Positions 1-5,998 of a stretch of 7,001 bases of DNA are shown piece after piece (within the stretch, counting starts at the first letter, position 1; every line of letters starts with the position of its first letter). The translations under genes and the position numbers were made by a program. The notes beneath the pieces are model-generated. The model was not told the DNA's origin, made no database searches, and saw nothing but the letters and a program-made list of their open reading frames with translations. The DNA is from Chloroflexota bacterium (GTDB taxonomy: Bacteria; Chloroflexota; Anaerolineae; Promineifilales; Promineifilaceae), in assembly GCA_020353135.1 (NCBI GenBank), contig CP070688.1:764000-771000 (forward strand), in the 5' to 3' direction.

Positions 1-938
1 CCGACAGGATCCAGAACTGCCAGGTACACATTGTCGTTCTGAGGTTCGTTTACACCGAGGTCACCTTGCTTACGAATCCAGGTTATACCGATTCTTCCGT
101 CGGGTGCGACAGCCACGGCTGGCGCATCGTCAATCGTGGTCAAAGAGGCCGAAGTGTGGTCCGCTACTTTCGAAGGTTGAGATTGAGTAAGGCCTGCCTT
201 ATCGGTGAGCGCATATTCTACTTCGCTCACCCAAAAGGCCGCTGGACGCCGCCAGTTGGTCCAGGCATATACATAGCCAGAAAATGTCTCGGCCGCAGCC
301 AGTTCGGGCGGAAGGTCCTCTCGGTGAAACCATGAATCTGGCGTTGTCTGACTCTGCCTGGATCCGTTAGGCTGAGACATGATCAAACTCATGGCCTGAT
401 TGGACGGTTCGTACAAAGCCTGGGCAAATGGCGCCGGAATGGCTCCTTGCATGATGGTAGTCGTGATCAGCGATGGGCTGATAAACGAGGCGATCGTCAA
501 CTCCACCTTGTTTTCGTCGCCGATGACCTTGTCCGAGGACGCCTCGACTTTGGCAGTGATGGTAAATGCCTGGCCGCTTGCTACAATGCCCGTGTCGATC
601 GTACCAGTGCCATTCGTATCGGTCAGGGGCGTGTCGCCGTCTGGCCCGTAAAGTGCGACTGGCCAGGTGGAATTGCTCTGAAGCTCATAGGTGTCTACCG
701 GCGAGCCGCCTGTATTGGTGACTGTCACTTCAAACTCGGTGGTCTCGCCAGCTTGGGCAAAGCTCCCCTGGATCAGCGGATCGGCCGTGAAGGAGACGCT
801 GGAGCCAACCGATTTCATGACGGCCGCCACCGACGAATGGTGCGCCACATCGGCATGCAGCCGCGCAACCCGGATTAGGCCAACGACCAGAGCCAGACTG
901 AACACGACGATGACGATTGGTAATAATTTTCTTTTCAC
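1..938 (-). CDS. Exported Ig-like/propeller-like surface protein, 3' part missing
   Basis: Function is not recognised; 312 codons are visible before the gene leaves the window at base 1. The GTG start at 938-936 is chosen because an in-frame TAG lies directly before it, GAGGT (946-950, minus strand) is 7 bases upstream, and the first residues form a signal or anchor (KRK, then a hydrophobic stretch at about residues 5-23). Whether the segment is cleaved is unclear, since IRVARLHA follows it. Residues about 45-148 look like an Ig-like domain of the CARDB/NEW3/DUF11 sort: FEVTVTNTGG, then W.VALYGPDGD and the acidic turn LTDTNGTGTIDTG. A linker of about 65 residues follows. From about residue 218 aromatic strands begin, and DAPAVAVAPDGRIGITW (271-287) resembles a blade of a sialidase-like or Asp-box beta-propeller. 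By inference it is a cell-surface binding protein or part of a large secreted enzyme; no catalytic residues are visible. It is divergent from alaS, so a functional link is not expected. Confidence 0.82.
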   Translation of the reverse strand, partial: MKRKLLPIVIVVFSLALVVGLIRVARLHADVAHHSSVAAVMKSVGSSVSFTADPLIQGSFAQAGETTEFEVTVTNTGGSPVDTYELQSNSTWPVALYGPDGDTPLTDTNGTGTIDTGIVASGQAFTITAKVEASSDKVIGDENKVELTIASFISPSLITTTIMQGAIPAPFAQALYEPSNQAMSLIMSQPNGSRQSQTTPDSWFHREDLPPELAAAETFSGYVYAWTNWRRPAAFWVSEVEYALTDKAGLTQSQPSKVADHTSASLTTIDDAPAVAVAPDGRIGITWIRKQGDLGVNEPQNDNVYLAVLDPV

Positions 939-945
939 CTACGGA

Positions 946-950
946 ACCTC
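946..950 (-). promoter_or_regulatory. Ribosome binding site for the exported protein
   Basis: GAGGT read on the minus strand lies 7 bases before the GTG at 938. It decides the start, because the codon immediately before that GTG is TAG and no earlier in-frame start is possible. Confidence 0.7.
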
Positions 951-964
951 GCGATACAAAGGTG

Positions 965-970
965 AATATA
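965..970 (-). promoter_or_regulatory. Candidate -10 box (TATATT) for the exported protein
   Basis: TATATT on the minus strand matches five of six bases of the -10 consensus and would place the transcript start about 20 bases before the GTG. No convincing -35 box lies 16-18 bases upstream (GGTTAA is the nearest). A second AT-rich hexamer, TATTAT at 1003-1008, also lacks a -35. Either could serve, or an alternative sigma factor may be used. Confidence 0.25.
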
Positions 971-1042
971 TGCGGGCCAGTAGCGAATTAACCTCATTCC
1001 TCATAATAGCTGATTTTCGCAATTTCTGCTCATTTCAGTCGA

Positions 1043-1071
1043 TTGACATGACCAATTACCTACCGTACAAT
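1043..1071 (+). promoter_or_regulatory. Sigma-70-type promoter for alaS
   Basis: A perfect -35 box TTGACA (1043-1048) is followed after exactly 17 bases by TACAAT (1066-1071, five of six bases of the -10 consensus). Transcription would start near 1078, giving a leader of only about 26 bases. That is too short for a T-box or other riboswitch, so this alaS is probably made constitutively or controlled at the promoter. It likely drives alaS and the gene after it, and perhaps the whole row. Confidence 0.82.
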
Positions 1072-1090
1072 CGCCGCTCAATTCGGCCTC

Positions 1091-1098
1091 AGAAGGGA
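1091..1098 (+). promoter_or_regulatory. Ribosome binding site for alaS
   Basis: The purine run AGAAGGGA ends 5 bases before the ATG at 1104, with its AAGGG core 6 bases away. It supports this ATG as the start, and family alignment also begins at MKPQDSAEVRQAFLDFF. Confidence 0.7.
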
Positions 1099-1103
1099 AG
1101 CAA

Positions 1104-3818
1104 ATGAAACCGCAAGACAGCGCTGAAGTTCGCCAGGCATTCTTAGACTTTTTTGAGGAAATGGGCCACCGGGTGGTGCCAAGTTCGCCACTGCCTGTAC
1201 ATGATAATCCAACGCTGCTCTTCACCAACGCCGGAATGAATCAGTTCGTCGACACTTTTCTCGGGCATGAGAAGCGCGGCTATAGTCGGGCCGCATCGTC
1301 GCAGAAATGTATGCGCGTTCAGGGCAAACACAATGACCTTGAAAACGTCGGTCCCTCGCCCAGGCACCATACTTTCTTTGAAATGTTAGGCAATTTTTCA
1401 TTCGGCGACTACTTTAAAGAAGGCGCCATCCGTTACGCTTATGATTTTCTAACCACGGTGTGCGAGATACCGGCCGATCGACTCTACTATACGGTTCACG
1501 TCGATGACGATGACGCCTACCGCATATGGGTTGAACAAGTCGGCGTCTCAGCCGATCGCGTCCTACGCATGGGTGACAAGACCAATTTCTGGATGATGGG
1601 CGACGTGGGACCATGCGGACCCACGAGTGAGGTCCATTATGACTGGGGTCCCAAATACTGCACGTGTGATGAAGAAGGCTGCAGCGTTCTGCTCGACAAC
1701 GATTGCGGCCGCTGGTTGGAGATTTGGAACCTGGTATTCATGCAATTCAACCAGCATGAAGATGGCAGCCGCACGCCTTTGCCAAAACCTGGCGTCGATA
1801 CGGGGCTGGGCCTGGAGCGAATCACGGCCGTGATCGAGCAACAGCCGGTCAACTACGACACGGACCTCTTTCTGCCGCTCATGGATCGCGTACAAGAACT
1901 GTTGAGTGACGATGAAGAGAAACGACAGGCGCACCAGACCGGATATCGTGTGGTCGCCGATCATGGTCGCGCGGCGGCTTTTATGATCGCCGACGGTGTG
2001 CTGCCGGGTAACGTGGGTCGCGGTTATGTGTTACGGATGATCATTCGCAGGGCAGCCCGCTTCGGCCGGTCGCTAGGTTTCAACGAGCCGTTCCTGGCAG
2101 AAATCGCCCAGGTGACGATAGACCAGATGGGCGATGTCTATCCTGAGCTAGTCAGAAACCAAGATCATATTCGCCATACGGTGACTTTAGAGGAAGAGCG
2201 TTTTGATCGCACCCTTGATGCGGCCCTGGCTCAACTCGACACCCTCATGGTCGAACTGCATCACGCTGGCAATGATGAAATCCCTGGTGAAGCCGCTTTC
2301 CATCTTTACGCCACCTACGGCTTGCCAATAGAAATCACCCGCGATCTGGCTGGCGAACGTGACTTCTCTGTGGACGAAGCAGGCTATCTGGGAGCAAAAG
2401 AAAAACATGCCGAAGCCAGTGGCAGTGGCGCATTTCGCCAGTACGAGACGGCTGGCAGCGTCTACGGTCAGCTGCTTTCGCAACTCATTGATCAGGGCCA
2501 GCTGGCTCCTAGCGGAGTGGATTACGATCCGTATACAGGGGCCAACATGGAATCAGAAATCATGGCGTTGGTCGTGGATGGCAAGTCCGTTGATCGGGCC
2601 GATGAAGGACAAGAAGTCGAAGTCATCACGGAGGCGACGCCCTTCTATGTGGAGGCCGGGGGCGAAGTGAGTGACACCGGACGCATCGTCGTCAAGTCGA
2701 CCGGCGCCGAGATCGTGGTAAAGGACATGGCCAGCCCGGTCAACGGCCTGATCCTCCACATAGGCCGTGTCCAACGAGGCGCCGTCGTCGTAGGAGAGCT
2801 GGCCGCTTTGCGCGTCGACGACAAGCGGCGCCTGGATATCCGGCGCAATCATACGGCGACCCACATTCTGCACCGCGAACTCAGGGCTGCGCTAGGATCT
2901 CACGTTACCCAACAAGGGTCGCTGGTGGCTCCGGACCGACTACGCTTCGATTTCTCTCACGGTGAGGCGGTCGGCGCCGCGGCACTGGCCATGATTGAGA
3001 CCGCCATCAATGGCGCCATTTTGTCCAATTCGGCGGTTTCCGTCGACCATATGCCTCAAGGGGAAGCAATTGGTGCCGGAGCAATGGCCCTATTTGGTGA
3101 GAAGTACGCTGATGTGGTTCGAACCATCAAAATCGGCGACCACAAGAAGCCTTACAGTTTTGAACTGTGTGGCGGGTTGCACGTGCAGTCGACTGGCGAT
3201 ATTGGCTTCTTTCGCTTCACAGCCGAGGAAGCGGTGGGCGCCGGCCTGCGCCGGGTGGAGGCAGTGACCGGCCGCCGGGCCCAGAGCTTGATTCAAGATG
3301 GGCTGGACAGACTGCAGCGAGTTTCCCGAAAACTGAATGCGTCGCCGGAGGAGATCGAGTCTCGCCTGGACACCATCCTGGCCGATAACAAGAGCCAGCA
3401 AAAGGAGATAGCCAGGCTTCGTCGCCAGCAAGCCCGTTTCCAATTTGAGCAGTTGTTGGACCAAATGGAAGAGATAGACGGCGTGCCACTTATGGCAGCC
3501 CAAGTGGGCACTGGCGATATGGACGGCCTAAGAGAGATGGCCGACTGGTTCCGCGATAGGGTCCAGTCGGGCGTTGCCGTCCTGTGTGCGGTGACCGGCG
3601 ACAGGGTTATTCTAGTGGCTGTCGTCACGGATGATTTGATCGGCCGCGGAGTGAGAGCCGGTGACCTGGTCGGCCAGGTGGCGCGAATGGTTGGCGGCGG
3701 CGGAGGCGGCCGGCCCGGGTTGGCGCAGGCCGGCGGTCGAGAACCCGAGAAACTGCCGGAGGCTCTGGCGACCGTACCGGGGTTGCTGCAACAGGCACTG
3801 CAAGCGTCAAGCGCTTAG
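1104..3818 (+). CDS. alaS: Alanine--tRNA ligase (AlaRS)
   Basis: Cytoplasmic class II synthetase that joins alanine to tRNA-Ala and hydrolyses Ser- and Gly-tRNA-Ala. Its 904 residues match the usual 870-900 of bacterial AlaRS, with all domains in order. The catalytic core shows TNAGMNQF (41-48), RVQGKHNDLENVG (71-83), FFEMLGNFSFGDYFK (91-105) and motif 3 GVDTGLGLERI (230-240). A tRNA-recognition region follows. The editing domain has ATPFYVEAGGEVSDTG (511-526), HTATH (H583, H587) and CGGLH (C689, H693), the four metal ligands, plus VTQQGS (601-606). A coiled-coil stretch spans about 730-790, and the C-Ala domain ends with GGGGGGRPGLAQAGG (864-878). Two oddities: the editing motif reads CGGLH where CGGTH is usual, and a Cys-rich insert (C186, C188, C193, C201) precedes GRWLEIWNLVFMQF. 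It has its own strong promoter and is the first gene of the plus-strand row. Confidence 0.98.
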   Translation: MKPQDSAEVRQAFLDFFEEMGHRVVPSSPLPVHDNPTLLFTNAGMNQFVDTFLGHEKRGYSRAASSQKCMRVQGKHNDLENVGPSPRHHTFFEMLGNFSFGDYFKEGAIRYAYDFLTTVCEIPADRLYYTVHVDDDDAYRIWVEQVGVSADRVLRMGDKTNFWMMGDVGPCGPTSEVHYDWGPKYCTCDEEGCSVLLDNDCGRWLEIWNLVFMQFNQHEDGSRTPLPKPGVDTGLGLERITAVIEQQPVNYDTDLFLPLMDRVQELLSDDEEKRQAHQTGYRVVADHGRAAAFMIADGVLPGNVGRGYVLRMIIRRAARFGRSLGFNEPFLAEIAQVTIDQMGDVYPELVRNQDHIRHTVTLEEERFDRTLDAALAQLDTLMVELHHAGNDEIPGEAAFHLYATYGLPIEITRDLAGERDFSVDEAGYLGAKEKHAEASGSGAFRQYETAGSVYGQLLSQLIDQGQLAPSGVDYDPYTGANMESEIMALVVDGKSVDRADEGQEVEVITEATPFYVEAGGEVSDTGRIVVKSTGAEIVVKDMASPVNGLILHIGRVQRGAVVVGELAALRVDDKRRLDIRRNHTATHILHRELRAALGSHVTQQGSLVAPDRLRFDFSHGEAVGAAALAMIETAINGAILSNSAVSVDHMPQGEAIGAGAMALFGEKYADVVRTIKIGDHKKPYSFELCGGLHVQSTGDIGFFRFTAEEAVGAGLRRVEAVTGRRAQSLIQDGLDRLQRVSRKLNASPEEIESRLDTILADNKSQQKEIARLRRQQARFQFEQLLDQMEEIDGVPLMAAQVGTGDMDGLREMADWFRDRVQSGVAVLCAVTGDRVILVAVVTDDLIGRGVRAGDLVGQVARMVGGGGGGRPGLAQAGGREPEKLPEALATVPGLLQQALQASSA

Positions 3819-3833
3819 GCTGGCGAGCCAAGC
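3813..3833 (+). repeat. Hairpin over the alaS stop codon
   Basis: GCTT-A-GGCT, loop GGCG, AGCC-AAGC: eight base pairs with one unpaired A, which is the middle base of the alaS TAG. No run of T follows (AATTGTGCG), so it is not a standard intrinsic terminator. It lies 9 bases before the next start codon and could affect translation coupling or protect a 3' end; it may also be chance in GC-rich DNA. Confidence 0.4.
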
Positions 3834-3842
3834 AATTGTGCG

Positions 3843-5366
3843 ATGGCGATTCAAGTTGTCTATCTCGACCCAGAAGACGACATCGTCTCTATCCGAGACC
3901 GCCTCAAGTGGGTGCGGGAAAGTCAGATCGCCCTGGTATTGCCGCCAAAAAGCAACCTGTTGACAGATTATCTGGATCTGGCTTTACTGCGCAGACAGAC
4001 TGATGATCTTCGGCTGGAAGTCGGCCTTGTGACGGTCGACGATCGGGTGGTAGGCCAAGCCAAGGCGCTGGGCTTTCCTGTATTTCCATCCGTGGAGTCG
4101 ACGCTTAAGAGCCGGCGACGCTGGTGGCGCGGCCGGCGCAGGCGGGAACAGGTTGGGACACCCACGCGCATGGACCAGGAGGACAGTCGCGAGGTGCGGC
4201 GACGCAAAACACCCAGAGCGCGCTGGCAAGTGTGGTTGCTGCGTTATGGCGCCGTACTGTTCTATATCGCTACACTGGCCATCCTCTTTGTTGCCGCCGT
4301 GTACGCGATTCCTGGGGCAACAGTCACTTTGCGGCCGATTGTGGAAACGGTCGAGGTCAGGCGGCAGATCGTCGCCGACCCTGAATTGGAGTCGACGGTC
4401 GTCGGAGGCGCGTCGGTGCCGGGTCGGGTCCTGTCGTCTGTGCAAGAGTGGCAAGCCGAGGTAGCGACCACTGGCGTCATTGAGGTGGACGATGGTCCGG
4501 CAAGAGGCCAGGTGGTCTTCGTTAACCACCTGGACCAGCCGGTCACAGTGCCGGCCGGCACGCGAGTCAGTACTTCGGCCGCAAGCCGGATCGTCTTTCA
4601 AACATTGGCCCAGATAGAAGTACCCGGAGTCGTGGGTGCTTCGGCGGCAGCAGACGTGGTGGCCGTCGATCCTGGTCCCGTGGGAAACGTTAATGCTAAC
4701 CTCATCAATCGTATTCAAGGCCCATTGGCCCTGCAACTGGAAGTCCGCAACTTGGAAGCGCTGGCGGGCGGCGGTGCGCGCCAGGAGCCATCGGTCAGCG
4801 AAGCTGACCGCGAGCGACTCCGGTCTCAAATCATGCAGCAATTGCAGGTGCGCGCCCTGGCCGAAATGGAGGGCCAGCTGAGCGGCCGGGAATTTCTGGC
4901 CAAGGACTCTTTGCGGCTGGTGCGAATCCTGCACGAGACTTATTCGGCCTTTCCTGGCGAGCAAGCTGATTCGCTAGCGCTAGAAATCCGGGCCGAACTT
5001 CAGGCCACGGCGGTTGACGAGGCGCAGGCCACTGCCCTGGTTTATGAGGCTCTTACCGACGCCGTGGGGACAGGATTTGCGTTGGTGCCGGAGAGCCTGG
5101 ACTTCAGGAGCGGCCGGATTCAGGGTGTTGATAACCAAGGGCGAGTCATCTTTGATATGATGGGCGCCGGTCAGATGGCCGCTGAGCTGGACCTAGGTCA
5201 ACTGCTAAACCAGGTCGCCGGTCAAGAGAGTTCTATTGCCGCGACTTATCTGTTCGAGCGTTTACCTTTGCAGGAATATCCCGAGGTTGACGTCTGGCCG
5301 AGCTGGTTCGGCCGGATTCCCTATTTGCCCATTCGAATACAAACCCAGATCGAAACGAGCGCCTGA
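3843..5366 (+). CDS. Single-pass membrane protein with baseplate-J-like outer domain
   Basis: The 507-residue protein has three parts. Residues 1-87 form a soluble, probably cytoplasmic alpha/beta domain (VVYLDPEDDIVSIRDRLKW, ALVLPP, LDLALLRRQ, GLVTVDD, ALGFPVFPS) without a recognised catalytic motif. An Arg-rich linker follows (89-127, with RRRWWRGRRRR). One transmembrane helix (about 133-155) leads to an extracytoplasmic region. There, about 215-310 resemble the baseplate J/gp47 family: GQVVFVNHLDQPVTVPAGTR, then IVFQTLAQIEVPGVVGASAAA, DPGPVGNVNA, INRIQGPLALQLEVRN and LAGGG. The positive linker fits cytoplasmic retention of the N-terminus. A helical region and a C-terminal domain follow, ending in PYLPIRIQTQIE. 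The ATG is used because MAIQVVYLDPEDD opens the first domain and the in-frame stop upstream is that of alaS, 24 bp away; no clear Shine-Dalgarno is seen, so coupling to alaS is likely. Its role is unknown. Domain relatedness is by eye, and a phage or injection-system role is not supported by the neighbours. Confidence 0.88.
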   Translation: MAIQVVYLDPEDDIVSIRDRLKWVRESQIALVLPPKSNLLTDYLDLALLRRQTDDLRLEVGLVTVDDRVVGQAKALGFPVFPSVESTLKSRRRWWRGRRRREQVGTPTRMDQEDSREVRRRKTPRARWQVWLLRYGAVLFYIATLAILFVAAVYAIPGATVTLRPIVETVEVRRQIVADPELESTVVGGASVPGRVLSSVQEWQAEVATTGVIEVDDGPARGQVVFVNHLDQPVTVPAGTRVSTSAASRIVFQTLAQIEVPGVVGASAAADVVAVDPGPVGNVNANLINRIQGPLALQLEVRNLEALAGGGARQEPSVSEADRERLRSQIMQQLQVRALAEMEGQLSGREFLAKDSLRLVRILHETYSAFPGEQADSLALEIRAELQATAVDEAQATALVYEALTDAVGTGFALVPESLDFRSGRIQGVDNQGRVIFDMMGAGQMAAELDLGQLLNQVAGQESSIAATYLFERLPLQEYPEVDVWPSWFGRIPYLPIRIQTQIETSA

Positions 5367-5386
5367 CGCGCAATGAAGCGAGGGCG

Positions 5387-5406
5387 GGCAAGCAAGTCCG
5401 CTTGCC
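5387..5406 (+). repeat. Inverted repeat after the membrane protein gene
   Basis: GGCAAGC and GCTTGCC form a perfect 7-bp stem with a 6-base loop, starting 20 bases after the stop codon. No T run follows (GGAATAGATT), so it is at best a weak or factor-assisted terminator, or an RNA 3'-end stabiliser. Together with the promoter-like sequence downstream it may separate ruvX-mltG from alaS. Confidence 0.4.
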
Positions 5407-5414
5407 GGAATAGA

Positions 5415-5445
5415 TTAACTGTGGGGAAGACGTAGGGGCAGTTAA
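5415..5445 (+). repeat. Inverted repeat TTAACTG-N17-CAGTTAA, possible operator
   Basis: Two perfect 7-base arms (5415-5421 and 5439-5445) are separated by 17 bases that contain two GGGG runs. The arms are about 24 bp apart centre to centre, somewhat over two helical turns, as a dimeric DNA-binding protein might need. The right arm ends about 13 bases before the candidate -10 box, so a bound protein would cover the -35 region. No matching regulator is in the window. Confidence 0.4.
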
Positions 5446-5455
5446 CGCTCGGCTG

Positions 5456-5464
5456 TGCTATAAA
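5456..5464 (+). promoter_or_regulatory. Candidate extended -10 promoter for ruvX
   Basis: TGCTATAAA matches the extended -10 pattern TGnTATAAT except for the last base. No -35 box is found at 16-18 bases, as tolerated by extended -10 promoters. Transcription would start near 5471, leaving a leader of about 45 bases to the ATG at 5516. It gives ruvX and mltG a possible separate promoter. Confidence 0.35.
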
Positions 5465-5515
5465 TCATGCTTTGTTGACGTGGAGATTCATTCTCTTCGA
5501 ACGATTCCGCCAGCG

Positions 5516-5998
5516 ATGAACGATCCTGCCCCCATCCCCATAGAGAACGACAGCGACGAAGGACGCATATTGGCCCTGGATCTGGGTGAGAAGCGAATCG
5601 GCGTTGCCGTCAGCGATGAGACAAGAACGATCGCCCGCTCCGTTGCAGTAGTAAACCGCCAGGCGAGGCGAGCGGACTTCCGAAGGATAAATGAGCTTGT
5701 CGAGCAGCATAAGGTGTCTTTGCTGGTCGTCGGATTGCCCCTTCTGGCTTCCGGTGAAGAAGGCGATAAGGCGGCCTGGGTGCGCGATTATGCCAGCGAT
5801 TTGCAGCGGAACCTGGGGCTAGATCTGAAGTTTTGGGATGAGAGCTTCACCACTGTGAAGGCAGAAGCAAGCTTGCGTGAACGGGGTATTCGCGGGCGAC
5901 GAAGAAGGCAACGGGTCGACGCCGTCGCGGCAGCCTTCATTCTGCAGTCCTACCTGGACGCGTTGCGCACAGCCGACCAGGGAGCGTCCAGCCAATGA
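5516..5998 (+). CDS. ruvX: RuvX/YqgF pre-16S rRNA nuclease, Holliday-junction resolvase-like
   Basis: Cytoplasmic RNase H-fold nuclease of the YqgF family, implicated in 16S rRNA 5'-end maturation and able to act on Holliday junctions in some species. From this start the protein has 160 residues, slightly above the usual 138-150. Visible motifs are LALDLGEKRIGVAVSD (first Asp at 22), LLVVGLPLLASGEEG (69-83), WDESFTTVKAEASLRERG (107-124) and the C-terminal RVDAVAAAFILQSYLD (133-148, Asp 135), so all acidic positions of the active site are present. The N-terminus carries about 17 extra acidic and Pro-rich residues before GRILALD. The start is uncertain: a GTG at 5480 would add 12 residues and a TTG at 5570 follows a good GAAGGA; the ATG is preferred because it retains the first beta-strand and lies below the candidate promoter. 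It overlaps mltG by four bases, which implies translational coupling. Confidence 0.93.
   Translation: MNDPAPIPIENDSDEGRILALDLGEKRIGVAVSDETRTIARSVAVVNRQARRADFRRINELVEQHKVSLLVVGLPLLASGEEGDKAAWVRDYASDLQRNLGLDLKFWDESFTTVKAEASLRERGIRGRRRRQRVDAVAAAFILQSYLDALRTADQGASSQ
5979..5984 (+). promoter_or_regulatory. Ribosome binding site for mltG inside ruvX
   Basis: AGGGAG lies within the last codons of ruvX, 10 bases before the mltG ATG. The spacing is slightly long, but together with the ATGA overlap it supports both coupling and this start. Confidence 0.5.

Larger units (their letters stand above)
939..1004 (-). other. Possible 21-codon leader ORF before the exported protein
   Basis: An ATG at 1004-1002 opens a 21-codon frame whose TAG (941-939) directly abuts the GTG start of the exported protein. 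A second, overlapping mini-frame from the ATG at 997 (20 codons) ends in a TGA that overlaps the same GTG. The first has no ribosome binding site and the second has only GAGGA immediately before its ATG. Both could be chance in an AT-rich intergenic stretch. Confidence 0.12.

Noticed and set aside
1072..1103. T-box or other riboswitch controlling alaS
   Set aside because: The promoter places the transcript start near 1078, leaving about 26 bases of leader, too few for a T-box; no T-box core or terminator stem is seen.
447..1107. Open frames on the plus strand over the divergent exported protein
   Set aside because: The minus-strand reading gives a signal sequence, an Ig-like domain and a start with a ribosome binding site; the plus-strand frames give compositionally odd peptides without motifs, and one runs through the alaS promoter.
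3984..4964. Long open frame (326 codons) on the minus strand inside the membrane protein gene
   Set aside because: It lies wholly opposite a well-supported plus-strand gene, has no ribosome binding site and its translation shows no family motif; it reflects GC-rich codon bias in the sense gene.
3843..5366. Prophage or contractile injection system locus
   Set aside because: Only one baseplate-like domain is present, fused to a transmembrane protein and flanked by housekeeping genes; no tail, sheath, capsid, integrase or attachment site is visible.
5387..5406. Intrinsic terminator after the membrane protein gene
   Set aside because: The 7-bp stem is real but no T run follows it, so it is listed as an inverted repeat rather than a terminator.
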